A stretch of 64,000 nucleotides of DNA from Maricaulis sp. (GTDB taxonomy: Bacteria > Pseudomonadota > Alphaproteobacteria > Caulobacterales > Maricaulaceae): positions 248,001 to 312,000 of the forward strand of contig NZ_JAEPNI010000003.1 in NCBI RefSeq assembly GCF_017643475.1. Reading direction: 5' to 3'. The notes below the pieces were generated by a model. The model saw only the letters and a list, made by a program, of their open reading frames with translations. It was not told the DNA's origin and did no database searches. Positions 17,795 to 26,661 of the stretch are shown one piece after another. The first letter of the stretch is position 1; each line of letters begins with the position of its first letter. Made by a program: the position numbers and the translations under genes.

Positions 17795-18721
17795 TTACTC
17801 CGCCGGACCGCCCTGGCGACGGCGCGCTTCCCATCGCTCCAGGATTTCCCTGGAGGTCGACCGCGAACCGTCCGGAGACCAGCCCGGAGGCGCTAGAAGG
17901 AACATCATCGCATCACGCCAATTGCCTGCCTTGCGCATGTCGTCCGCAATGGCCAGCCATTCATGAAAGGCGATACGCAGCGGGTTGTAGGTGCCCAGAT
18001 TCTTGACGACACCATAGCGGATATCCTCGTCATCAAGTTCGGGTTGGAAAGTACCGAACATCTTGTCCCAGATGATGAAAATACCCGCATAATTGCGGTC
18101 GAGATAACGTGGATTGATGCCGTGGTGAACACGATGGTGGGACGGTGTATTCATCACCGCCTCGAACCAGTCCGGGCATTTCTTGATCGCCTCGGTATGG
18201 ATCCAGAACTGATAGACCAGATTGATACCGCCCACGATGCCGACCATCACCGGGTGAAAGCCGATGAGCACCGTGACAGATCCGAGCCATAACCATTTCA
18301 GCGTGAACAGCCCGGTCCAGGGCTGACGCAGGGCAGTCGTCAGATTGTAGTGCTGCGACGAGTGATGAATCACATGCTCGGCCCAGAACCAGCGCACGGT
18401 ATGCGCCCAGCGATGGGACCAGTAATAGAAGAAATCATCCAGCACCAGCGCGATCGGCCACACCCACCAGGCAAAGGGAATATCGAGCAGGCGGAAATCA
18501 TAGACAAAGATCAGCCAGGCTCCGATGAGCCCCCCATAGAGGATGGATGACACTGTGCTGCCCAACCCCATCAACAGGCTGGCGGCGCTGTCCCGGGACT
18601 CGAAACGCGCGCCTCCGGTACGCTTGGCAAAGATCATCTCGGCGACGATCAGGAGAACAAAAAAGGGAATGGCCCAGTCGATCGGCTTGAAGCTCGCGGC
18701 AAAAGCGGGAACGTCCATCAT
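17795..18721 (-). CDS. Sterol desaturase / fatty acid hydroxylase family membrane protein
   Basis: A 308-residue membrane di-iron enzyme. Histidine clusters typical of the superfamily are visible: HRWAH (near residue 103), HVIHHSSQHYN (near 115) and HHRVHHG (near 195), among four to five hydrophobic segments. Members hydroxylate or desaturate sterols, lipids or carotenoids; the substrate here is unknown. Its ATG directly abuts the stop of the upstream small membrane-anchored gene, so the two form an operon, preceded by regulon box 2. Confidence 0.9.
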   Translation of the reverse strand: MMDVPAFAASFKPIDWAIPFFVLLIVAEMIFAKRTGGARFESRDSAASLLMGLGSTVSSILYGGLIGAWLIFVYDFRLLDIPFAWWVWPIALVLDDFFYYWSHRWAHTVRWFWAEHVIHHSSQHYNLTTALRQPWTGLFTLKWLWLGSVTVLIGFHPVMVGIVGGINLVYQFWIHTEAIKKCPDWFEAVMNTPSHHRVHHGINPRYLDRNYAGIFIIWDKMFGTFQPELDDEDIRYGVVKNLGTYNPLRIAFHEWLAIADDMRKAGNWRDAMMFLLAPPGWSPDGSRSTSREILERWEARRRQGGPAE

Positions 18722-19138
18722 CTAGCCTTGCATGCTGTTGAGACGGTCCGCCCAGTGGCGTGCCGTCGAGGTGTCGGAAATGGCGAGCTCCACCGGAGCG
18801 AAGGTGAAATCATTGAGCTCAAGATGGATGTCGCGGCCCTCGCCCATCTTGGCAGCGCGGACCGATCCCGGATCGAGATAGCGGATGACGACATCACTGC
18901 CCGCGGCCACAAGCAGGCCGATACGGCCGGAGCCTTTTTCCTCGACAAGCGCTGTCCTGTTGTCATCCGCGAGAATGCCTGGCCCGGCCACGAACCCGAT
19001 CTGGTCCGTATCGAGCCGGCGAGTCGCATCGTCCAGGCTGGAAATTGTGGCCGCCTCGAACAGGCCAAGCTGGCGGTTGACCAGGACCATGGCGGCGATA
19101 CCCAGCAGCGATCCGAGGAAGATGAGTAATTCGAGCAT
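18722..19138 (-). CDS. Membrane-anchored protein of unknown function
   Basis: A 138-residue protein with one N-terminal membrane helix (LELLIFLGSLLGIAAMVLV) and a soluble domain of about 110 residues with no motif I recognise. The ATG at 19138 has GGAG six bases upstream and is preferred over an ATG at 19150. It is the first gene of a two-gene unit with the sterol desaturase-like enzyme, and regulon box 2 lies 66 bases upstream. Possibly an accessory to that enzyme; this rests only on position. Confidence 0.65.
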   Translation of the reverse strand: MLELLIFLGSLLGIAAMVLVNRQLGLFEAATISSLDDATRRLDTDQIGFVAGPGILADDNRTALVEEKGSGRIGLLVAAGSDVVIRYLDPGSVRAAKMGEGRDIHLELNDFTFAPVELAISDTSTARHWADRLNSMQG

Positions 19139-19204
19139 TCCCGTCTCCATAAAGGAATATCGGGTCAAGCTAACCAGCCTGCGCTGCAAAGCAAAGCCCT
19201 TATT

Positions 19205-19217
19205 TGAACACTGTTCA
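19205..19217. promoter_or_regulatory. TGAACA-C-TGTTCA palindrome (regulon box 2)
   Basis: A perfect 6-1-6 inverted repeat upstream of the small membrane protein and hydroxylase operon, between it and the terminator of the TonB receptor gene. It shares its core with boxes at 17573, 22232 and 58697. Confidence 0.7.
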
Positions 19218-19260
19218 CTCTTTCAGGCTTCAAAGTGGCTTGAGACAGCCGATCACCGCA

Positions 19261-19293
19261 AACAAAAGCGGCGCCGGGTTTCCCCGGCGCCGC
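19261..19293 (-). terminator. Strong rho-independent terminator of the TonB receptor gene
   Basis: A perfect 11-bp GC stem (19268-19278 with 19283-19293) has a 4-base loop. On the minus strand it is followed by TTTTGTTTG. It lies 42 bases beyond the receptor stop codon. Confidence 0.88.
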
Positions 19294-19335
19294 CTCAATC
19301 CTGTCAACAAGCGTGAGCCTGTTGGTTCGCCTTCC

Positions 19336-22017
19336 TTAGAAACGCGAACGCAGGGTCAGGCCGTAAGTACGCGGCTGGTTCGGATAAGCCGAGAAGGATC
19401 CGGACTGCAGCGTGGTCGGGAAGCCAGACGTGTAATACTCGTCCTCATTGAGGTTACGAGCCCACAGCAGCGCTTCCAGGCCATTGTTGAAGTTCACACC
19501 AACAGAAGCATTGATGGTGCTGACCTGACGCGTGATGTTTTCCGGCAGGTTGTCCAGCAGACGAACCTCGGATTCATACTGCCAGTCGGCGCGGAACATC
19601 AGCTCACCGAAGGACACGTCACGAGCATACTGGACACCGAAGGAGCCAGCGAACGACGGGATACCAGCGACATCGCTACCGCTGAGATCACCGGTGCCGT
19701 CCTGAACGCCATCAGCCAGATCTTCCGGGCTGCCGGAAACAACCGGAGCGCCCTGGAAGTCATCATACTGCGCATCCATCCAGATACCGGACAGGTTGAT
19801 GGTCAGACCATCAAATGCCGGCGGGTAGAGAACGCTGTCGAATTCCAGACCGGTAGCGGACTGCTCACCGGCGTTGATGACGGCGAAGCCGGCACCCTGG
19901 AAGACAGACGACTGGAAGTCAGTGACGGTCTGGTCGAAATAGGCAACGTCAAGAGAACCGAAGTCGAAACGGGTCTTGAAACCAATCTCGAAAGTCTCGG
20001 TAACTTCCGGACGGGCGAAACGCTGGTTACCAGCGACGCCGAGCGCTTCAGCCGTGGTGACCACGGTCGGAGCACCAAGAGCGTTGTCGGAAGCCAGTTC
20101 ACCCGATGCACGCAGAGCAGCAATGTCCGCAGATGCCGGACGGGTATCCGGCGTCAGGTTCCAGGACGAGGCCTTAAAGCCACGAGAGAACGAAGCGTAG
20201 ACATTGGTGCGGTCGGTCGCATCGAATGCGAGACGAACCGTATACGGCCAATCTGAGTCAGACGTACGTCCGTCCTCGACAGAGTTCGGGAACGGGGTCA
20301 GCGCGCCCAGCGGCTGCAGACCGGCCGCGAACAGGCCGAGAAGCGGGTTGGTAATCGGAGCACCGCTGCCTGGGAAGGCCGTGGATGCGCCCGTTGCCAG
20401 AGCCTGGAGCTGTGCGAAGACAGCCGGGTTGGCCAGGGCAAATGCACCAATCTGAAGCGGATCGGTCGGGTCCGTGCCTGTGAACAGCGGGTTCGCGCCA
20501 ATGAGACCAGCCAGGATGAGCGGCTCACCGATAGCGACCAGGTTCAGGTCAGAGAACGGGTTGGTGCGAGTGACGTTGAGGAAGTCAACTTCCTTGTCAG
20601 ACTGGAAGTAAGCCAGACCACCGGTCAGGACCAAACGGTCGGTGAGGTTGAAATCAACTTGACCAAAAATCTGGAATTGCTCGTCGCTCTGCTCTGCGGT
20701 GAAAGCAGTACCGTTACCGGATGCGAAGAATGTTCCCGGCGCGAAGCCCGTAGCGACTTCAATACCGGTGATCGCGCTGGTGGACGGATCCGGTACGAAT
20801 ACACCCGGAGCGACCTGTATAACACCCGACGCGGTCAGGATATCGACGTAGTCGCGGGTATCCGCGCCGTATTGACGGGAGTCTTCAACCGTCATGTCTT
20901 CCGTGGAGAAGTAGGCACCCAGCAGGAAGAAGCCACGATCACCCAATTCGCCGGTCAGGCGGAATTCCTGGCTGAACGTATCGACGTCAAGGCCACGAAC
21001 GTTGGAGCTAAGCAGCTCGAGCGTCGTGAAATCGCCTTCATAGTCGATATAGTCTTCATAACCACGGAACGAGGTAATTGAGCTCAGCGTCATCGTGTCG
21101 CCGAAGCTCCAGTCCGCCTGGGCGGAGATACCGGAGTTCTCGATCGTGTTCTGGTTTTCGAAATCCGTCGCGATCTCGTAGGTGAAGCCGGAGCCGGACG
21201 TCTGACCGCCCAGAAGATCGCGAATCACACCACCGGCGGCGCCATCAACGACGCGGTCGGTACCACAGCAGTTTTCGTCGATTTCATCGTAATCAGCGAT
21301 CAGGCGGAGGCTGAACTCATCGTTCGGCACCCACAGCAGCTGGCCACGCAGCGCCCAGCGATCACGGTTGTTGAAATCGCCACCCGTGCCGGTGTTCGTG
21401 AAGTAACCGTCACGCTGGTTCATGCTCCCGCTCAAAGAGAACGCAACCGTGTCCGAGATCGGACCCGTAACGGAACCGCGGGTGATGATGGAATTGTAGT
21501 TGCCGAGCGTGATTTCGGCCTGACCGCCGAAATCGAACTGCGGCTCTTCGGTGATGATGCTGACAACACCAGCGGTCGCATTCTTGCCGAACAGGGTCGA
21601 CTGCGGGCCACGCAGGACCTCGACACGCTCGATACCCATGAGGTCAGACAGCGCCGTACCGGCACGACTGCGGAAGACGCCATCGATATAGACAGCAACC
21701 GACGGCTCGATACCCGGGTTGTTCGCGCCATTACCCTGGCCACGAATGATGAAAGTCGCGTTGGAGCTGCGCTCGAGCTGACTTACGCGCAGAGACGGAA
21801 CGACCGATTGCAGGTCGATGGCGTCAACGATTTGCGCATTCTCAAGGGTCTCAGCCTGAACGACGGAAACCGCGATCGGAACCTCTTGCAGAGTCTGCTC
21901 ACGTTTCTGCGACGTGACTGTAATCGTCTCTACCTGTGCAAGGGCGCCAGTAGTGCCTACAAGGCCACAAAGAATAGCGGTCGTGCCCAAAGCGGCCGCT
22001 TTCGAGAACATTTTCAT
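19336..22017 (-). CDS. TonB-dependent outer membrane receptor
   Basis: An 893-residue receptor. A signal peptide ends near ALA-Q (residue 28), a TonB-box-like ETITVTSQKRE follows, then a plug domain with SVAVYIDGVFRSR and RVEVLRGPQSTLFGKNATAGV, and a long beta-barrel ending in the terminal phenylalanine (TLRSRF) typical of outer membrane proteins. This subgroup imports varied substrates other than iron. A long insertion near residues 470-560, rich in Pro, Ala and Phe, lies in the barrel. It is divergent from the serine hydrolase, GMC and ALDH genes and may import their substrate. Confidence 0.94.
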   Translation of the reverse strand: MKMFSKAAALGTTAILCGLVGTTGALAQVETITVTSQKREQTLQEVPIAVSVVQAETLENAQIVDAIDLQSVVPSLRVSQLERSSNATFIIRGQGNGANNPGIEPSVAVYIDGVFRSRAGTALSDLMGIERVEVLRGPQSTLFGKNATAGVVSIITEEPQFDFGGQAEITLGNYNSIITRGSVTGPISDTVAFSLSGSMNQRDGYFTNTGTGGDFNNRDRWALRGQLLWVPNDEFSLRLIADYDEIDENCCGTDRVVDGAAGGVIRDLLGGQTSGSGFTYEIATDFENQNTIENSGISAQADWSFGDTMTLSSITSFRGYEDYIDYEGDFTTLELLSSNVRGLDVDTFSQEFRLTGELGDRGFFLLGAYFSTEDMTVEDSRQYGADTRDYVDILTASGVIQVAPGVFVPDPSTSAITGIEVATGFAPGTFFASGNGTAFTAEQSDEQFQIFGQVDFNLTDRLVLTGGLAYFQSDKEVDFLNVTRTNPFSDLNLVAIGEPLILAGLIGANPLFTGTDPTDPLQIGAFALANPAVFAQLQALATGASTAFPGSGAPITNPLLGLFAAGLQPLGALTPFPNSVEDGRTSDSDWPYTVRLAFDATDRTNVYASFSRGFKASSWNLTPDTRPASADIAALRASGELASDNALGAPTVVTTAEALGVAGNQRFARPEVTETFEIGFKTRFDFGSLDVAYFDQTVTDFQSSVFQGAGFAVINAGEQSATGLEFDSVLYPPAFDGLTINLSGIWMDAQYDDFQGAPVVSGSPEDLADGVQDGTGDLSGSDVAGIPSFAGSFGVQYARDVSFGELMFRADWQYESEVRLLDNLPENITRQVSTINASVGVNFNNGLEALLWARNLNEDEYYTSGFPTTLQSGSFSAYPNQPRTYGLTLRSRF

Positions 22018-22231
22018 TGGAATTTTCTCCCCTCAGTAACGCGGTTTCTAGCCAACCATTTCCGCGTGAACTATCTGACATATGAACATCATAGGACGAC
22101 GCTGTCAGCTCGTTTTTGCGCTTGGAGCAAAAAAGATGCCTTGATGATGCACACTTGCCGCACTCCGCCTGGAGAGCGGCAGATTTTGACCCAAGTCTTT
22201 TCTCTGCGAAGAACTCTGTTAGGCTGCGTAG

Positions 22232-22244
22232 TGAACAGCGTTCA
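22232..22244. promoter_or_regulatory. TGAAC-AGC-GTTCA inverted repeat (regulon box 3)
   Basis: A 5-3-5 inverted repeat 23 bases upstream of the serine hydrolase ATG, in the 250-base divergent region with the TonB receptor. It matches boxes 1, 2 and 4. No other strong signal is seen in 22018-22267. Confidence 0.62.
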
Positions 22245-22267
22245 TTTAGACGCGCCTGGGGAGAAAA

Positions 22268-23518
22268 ATGAAAAATATAATCATTGGCTTAGGAGCCATT
22301 GCGGGCATCGCAGCAGTGTCTGCTGGCGGTTGGTATTACAGGCCCTGGTCGGACTATTCTCCGGCGGAAATCCAGGCCGCAACAAGCGTCGACCGACTGG
22401 CACACACTTTTCGCAATATGGGCGATATTTTCCCGTACAGGACAATCGAAACGGGAAACAATCCCGTCGAAACGCCCCGAAATGTATCAAATGAGAGCGT
22501 TTCATTCCGGTTCAATGGACAGGACAAGCTGATCGATGAGTGGCTGGCCGAATCCGACAGTACCGGCCTGATGGTGCTGCGCGACGGTGTTGTCGTCCAT
22601 GAACAGTATTTGCTCGGCTCTACAGCCGAGACACACCACACGTCCTGGTCGGTCGGAAAAAGCTATGTCGCGACCCTGATCGCCATGGCGATGCACCAGG
22701 GCCTGATCGACAATCTCGACCAGACTGCCGACGAATTCGCCCTGCAATATGCCGGCACTCCGTTTGGCGCGACCTCCCTGCGTCATCTGCTGATGATGTC
22801 TGCCGGTGTCGATTTCAACGAGGACTACAACGCGGAAGGCTCCGACATCCGCCGCCTTTTCCTGGGCGCCAATATTTATGGCCAGAACATCGACACGCTG
22901 GTCGGCGAAGTTGAGCGCAATCGCGCGCCTGGCGAAGACCTGCACTATGTCAGCGCCAATACCCAGGTGCTCTCGGCTGTCGTTCGCGCGGTTTACGACC
23001 AGCCCCTTGCCCAGGCCGTACAGGAACAGATCTGGGGCCCGATCGGCATGACCCGCCCAGCTTACTGGAACCAGAATGTGCCCGGTGATCGCGGCATGGC
23101 GATTGGCTATTGCTGCCTCAACTCCTCGCTGGAAGACTATGCCCGCTTCGGCCAGTTCTACCTGCAGGGCGGTAATTGGGAGGGCAACCAGCTAGTGCCG
23201 GAAGACTGGGTCGTCAGCGCCACGCGCCCGAATGCGGACTTCCAGGAACCCGGCCCGAACGGTGTCTACGCCCATCGCGGCTACGGCCTGCATTTCTGGG
23301 TGCCGGAAGGTTATGACGGCGAATACTTCATGGCGGGTGTCTACGGACAATATGTCTGGGTTGATGAACGCCGCGACATTGTCATCGCCCGCACCGCTGC
23401 AGACCCGACCTGGACCTCGCGTACCGAGGAATCCCTGATCGCCATGCGCGCCCTGGCTGCTCATTACGGTGGCCCGGTGGAAACTGGCGTGGAAGCCATG
23501 GAGGCCGGAGATGAGTGA
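22268..23518 (+). CDS. Serine hydrolase, beta-lactamase/class C-like family
   Basis: A 416-residue protein with an N-terminal membrane anchor or signal (IIIGLGAIAGIAAVSAGG) and the class C beta-lactamase fold. The SxxK active site is in HTSWSVGKSY near residue 131, with a YxN-like motif in LHYVSANTQ. Such proteins are often esterases or amidases rather than true beta-lactamases. It is the first gene of an operon with GMC oxidoreductase (8-base overlap) and aldehyde dehydrogenase, suggesting it releases an alcohol from an ester which is then oxidised in two steps. The coupling is seen; the pathway is inference. Confidence 0.88.
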   Translation: MKNIIIGLGAIAGIAAVSAGGWYYRPWSDYSPAEIQAATSVDRLAHTFRNMGDIFPYRTIETGNNPVETPRNVSNESVSFRFNGQDKLIDEWLAESDSTGLMVLRDGVVVHEQYLLGSTAETHHTSWSVGKSYVATLIAMAMHQGLIDNLDQTADEFALQYAGTPFGATSLRHLLMMSAGVDFNEDYNAEGSDIRRLFLGANIYGQNIDTLVGEVERNRAPGEDLHYVSANTQVLSAVVRAVYDQPLAQAVQEQIWGPIGMTRPAYWNQNVPGDRGMAIGYCCLNSSLEDYARFGQFYLQGGNWEGNQLVPEDWVVSATRPNADFQEPGPNGVYAHRGYGLHFWVPEGYDGEYFMAGVYGQYVWVDERRDIVIARTAADPTWTSRTEESLIAMRALAAHYGGPVETGVEAMEAGDE

Positions 23519-25115
23519 GACTGAATACGATTATATCATCTGCGGCGCCGGTTCGGCGGGCTGTACGGTTGCGGAACGCCTTTCGCGCGACCCGGACGTC
23601 AGCGTCTGTGTCCTAGAGGCCGGCGGTTCTGACGACAGCCCAATAATCAAGACACCCATGCTGCTCCAGTTTGCGGTCACGGGTGAGGAGTTCAACTGGG
23701 GCTACTGGACCGAACCGCAAAAACATCTCTACGACCGCAAGCTTCACTGGCCTCGCGGCAAGACGCTCGGCGGGTCATCCTCGATCAACGCGATGCACTA
23801 CATGCGTGGTGCGAAAGAGAATTTCGACGAGTGGGAACAGACTTATGGAGCGGAAGGCTGGGGCTGGAACAATGCCCTGCCCGCCTTCAAGGAAGTCCAG
23901 GACCAACAGCGCGGCGCCTCTGACCTGCACGGCGCAGGCGGCCCGCTGTCTGTGGAAGACATCACCCCGCTTAACCCGCTGACCGAGGCCTTCTTCAAGG
24001 CCGGCGACCAGCTGCAATACAAGCGCAATGGCGATTTCAACGGACCAGACCAGGAAGGTTTCGGCCCCTACCAGGTCACCCAGCGCGACGGCAAACGCTG
24101 CAGCGCCGCGGACGCTTTCTTGCGCCCGGCCCTGGATCGCGCCAACTGTTCGGTCTCCATCAAGACCATGGTCCGCCGGATCATCATCGAGAATGGCCGG
24201 GCCACCGGTGTCGAGGTCGAGATTGACGGCACTCGAACCGAGCTGAAGGCACGCAAGGAGGTCATCCTGTCCGGTGGTGCCATCAACTCCCCGCAAACGC
24301 TCCTGCTGTCTGGCATCGGTCCGGCGGATGAGTTGCGGGAGGCCGGCGTTTCCGTCGAACATGACCTGCCCGGGGTCGGCAAGAACCTGCAGGACCATCT
24401 CGATGTCACCGCGCAGATCTGGACAAAGTCGTCGATCTCGATCGGCAATTCCCTTCGCTCCATCCCCCACCATATCTACATGATGGGTCGCATGATGCTG
24501 ATGGGCGACGGTCCGGCCTATGTGAATCCGGTCCAGGGCGGAGCCTTCATCAAATCGGCCTATGCGGAGGATATTCCGGACCTGCAGCTCGTCTTTATCC
24601 CGGCGATTTCCAATCCGCACGGAATCGAGAAGGCCTGGGGCCATGGTGTGACCCTGCACGTCTGCCAGCTCTATCCGCGCAGCCGCGGCGACATTCGGCT
24701 GAAATCCACAGATCCTAACGACCACCCGCTCATCCAGCCGAATTATCTGGAAGACGAATTCGATGCCGATGTGCTGACGGATGGTCTCGCCAAGGTTCGG
24801 GAAATCCTGCGTGCACCAGCCTTTGATTTCGATCGCAAGGAAGAACGATATCCCGGCGCCGATGTCACGACCCGGGCGGAATTGATGGATGATGTTCGAA
24901 AACGTGCCGAGACGCTCTATCATCCTACCTCGACCTGCGCGATGGGCTCGGGCGACCTCTCGGTCGTCGACAGCCGTTGCCGCGTCAAGGGAATTGACGG
25001 CCTGCGTGTGATTGATGCCTCGGTCATGCCGCGCCTGGTGGGCGGCAATACCAACGCGCCTACAATCATGATCGCGACCCGTGCTGCGGCAATGATCGCG
25101 GAAGACCACGACTGA
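23511..25115 (+). CDS. GMC-family FAD alcohol oxidoreductase
   Basis: A 534-residue glucose-methanol-choline oxidoreductase. The FAD-binding GAGSAGCTVAERLS motif is at residues about 11-25, then KTLGGSSSINAMHYMRG, the GMC signature 2 region SGGAINSPQTLLLSGIGP, and a C-terminal catalytic region with HPTSTCAMG and VGGNTNAPTIMIA. It oxidises a primary alcohol to an aldehyde; the substrate is unknown. The ATG at 23511 overlaps the end of the serine hydrolase gene by 8 bases. The aldehyde dehydrogenase follows after 10 bases and would take the product further. Confidence 0.92.
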   Translation: MSETEYDYIICGAGSAGCTVAERLSRDPDVSVCVLEAGGSDDSPIIKTPMLLQFAVTGEEFNWGYWTEPQKHLYDRKLHWPRGKTLGGSSSINAMHYMRGAKENFDEWEQTYGAEGWGWNNALPAFKEVQDQQRGASDLHGAGGPLSVEDITPLNPLTEAFFKAGDQLQYKRNGDFNGPDQEGFGPYQVTQRDGKRCSAADAFLRPALDRANCSVSIKTMVRRIIIENGRATGVEVEIDGTRTELKARKEVILSGGAINSPQTLLLSGIGPADELREAGVSVEHDLPGVGKNLQDHLDVTAQIWTKSSISIGNSLRSIPHHIYMMGRMMLMGDGPAYVNPVQGGAFIKSAYAEDIPDLQLVFIPAISNPHGIEKAWGHGVTLHVCQLYPRSRGDIRLKSTDPNDHPLIQPNYLEDEFDADVLTDGLAKVREILRAPAFDFDRKEERYPGADVTTRAELMDDVRKRAETLYHPTSTCAMGSGDLSVVDSRCRVKGIDGLRVIDASVMPRLVGGNTNAPTIMIATRAAAMIAEDHD

Positions 25116-25125
25116 GGAGACCGCC

Positions 25126-26547
25126 ATGAGTGACGCAGAATCCAAACAGATCGAGCGGATGAAATCCATTCTGGCCGATCAGAAATCGGCTTTCCGGGCG
25201 GACCGGCAGCGCTCCCTCGCCGAGCGCAAGGCGGATCTGGCCAAGATCGCCAAACTGTGCCGCGACAACGTCGATGCCATTTGCGAGGCCATCAACAAGG
25301 ACTTCTCTTGCCGGGCGCGCGAAGAGAGTATTTTCGGCGAGATCGTCTTCGTCATTAATGACGCGGAACACACGGCGAAACACCTGAAAACATGGATGAA
25401 ACCCAAACGCGTCTCGGTTCCCATGAACCTGATGCCTGGCAAGGCGTATATTCGCCGGGACCCCGTCGGTGTGGCCGGCATTGTCGCGCCGTGGAATTAT
25501 CCCTTCCAGCTCGCCATGGCGCCGCTCGTTGCGGCGCTCGGTGCGGGCTGTCGGGCGATGATCAAACCGTCCGAATACACGCCGGCAACAGCCGAGCTGA
25601 TGAAATCTCTCATCGGTCAGTATTTCGACGAGGACCAGGTCGCTGTCATTACCGGCGGTCCTGCGGTGGGCCAGGCCTTCACCCAGCTGAAGTTCGACCA
25701 TCTTTTCTATACCGGTTCGACTCAGGTCGGACGCCTGGTCGCCAAGGCAGCGGCGGAAAACCTGGTCCCGGTCACGCTGGAGCTGGGCGGCAAGTCCCCG
25801 GCGATCGTCACCGCGAATTACCCATTCGAATCTGCAGCAAAATCAATTGGCTGGGGAAAGCTTTTCAACTCCGGTCAGACCTGTGTCGCGCCGGATTACG
25901 TGCTCGCCCCCAAGGGGCGCGAGAAAGAGATCGCCAAAGCAATCATCGAGGTTGCCCAGGCCCAGTTCGAGGATGCCGGCAATGACGGTTCCTACTCGGC
26001 CATCGTCTCGGACCGGCACTACGCTCGCCTCAACACCATGATCGAGGAAGCCCGGGCCGCGGGCGCCGCTATCCTCCAGCCGGAACACGATGCAGAGGCC
26101 GCCAAGGCCGCGCGCAAGATCCCGCCGACGGTTGTGCTCAACCTGCCGGCCGACTCGAAACTGCTCGAGGAAGAGATCTTCGGTCCGATCCTGCCCGTGC
26201 TCGGCTATGAGGATCTGGACACAGCCACCGATTACATCAGTGATCGCGACCATCCGCTGGCGCTCTATGTCTACACAACGGACAAGGCCGAGGCTGAGCG
26301 CGTGCTTGACCGGACACTGTCCGGCGGTGTCGGCGTGAACATCAACCTGCTGCACCTATCCATCCCGGATCTGCCTTTCGGTGGTATCGGCGCGTCTGGC
26401 CAAGGGGCCTATCATGGCGAGACCGGGTTCGAGGTGTTCAGCCACAACCGTTCGGTCTTCCACACCGGCAAGTGGCACCCCTCACGCATGCTCGCCCCGC
26501 CCTATGGCAAGCTGATCGAGGGCCTGGCCAAAAAACAGCTGAAATAG
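25126..26547 (+). CDS. Aldehyde dehydrogenase, coniferyl-aldehyde-dehydrogenase type
   Basis: A 473-residue NAD(P)-dependent aldehyde dehydrogenase. Visible motifs are PWNYPFQLAMAPLV, the cofactor-loop TGSTQVGRLV, the catalytic-glutamate LELGGKSP and the catalytic cysteine in FNSGQTCVAPDY. Overall pattern (short, about 470 residues, with PFGGIGASGQGAYHG near the end) matches the coniferyl aldehyde dehydrogenase and membrane-type ALDH3 branch, which take bulky or fatty aldehydes. It follows the GMC gene with a good ribosome-binding site (GAGGAG) and is closed by a strong terminator. Confidence 0.93.
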   Translation: MSDAESKQIERMKSILADQKSAFRADRQRSLAERKADLAKIAKLCRDNVDAICEAINKDFSCRAREESIFGEIVFVINDAEHTAKHLKTWMKPKRVSVPMNLMPGKAYIRRDPVGVAGIVAPWNYPFQLAMAPLVAALGAGCRAMIKPSEYTPATAELMKSLIGQYFDEDQVAVITGGPAVGQAFTQLKFDHLFYTGSTQVGRLVAKAAAENLVPVTLELGGKSPAIVTANYPFESAAKSIGWGKLFNSGQTCVAPDYVLAPKGREKEIAKAIIEVAQAQFEDAGNDGSYSAIVSDRHYARLNTMIEEARAAGAAILQPEHDAEAAKAARKIPPTVVLNLPADSKLLEEEIFGPILPVLGYEDLDTATDYISDRDHPLALYVYTTDKAEAERVLDRTLSGGVGVNINLLHLSIPDLPFGGIGASGQGAYHGETGFEVFSHNRSVFHTGKWHPSRMLAPPYGKLIEGLAKKQLK

Positions 26548-26568
26548 GCTCGCCCTCCAGAACAAGTG

Positions 26569-26598
26569 AAAGCCGCCGGTCCCGTCCGGCGGCTTTTC
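26569..26598 (+). terminator. Rho-independent terminator after the aldehyde dehydrogenase gene
   Basis: Stem 26569-26579 with 26586-26596 (AAAGCCGCCGG and its complement), 6-base loop, followed by a T-rich stretch. It ends the hydrolase, GMC and ALDH operon. Confidence 0.88.
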
Positions 26599-26661
26599 TT
26601 TTGGCTTTTGCGCAAAGCCCGCTAATGCTCGTCCAGAACTTCAAGAGACAAGGACAAGACC

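Noticed and set aside
22268-23518. Serine hydrolase as a beta-lactamase resistance gene
   Set aside because: It has the fold and SxxK but sits with alcohol and aldehyde oxidation genes; esterase or amidase activity is more likely.
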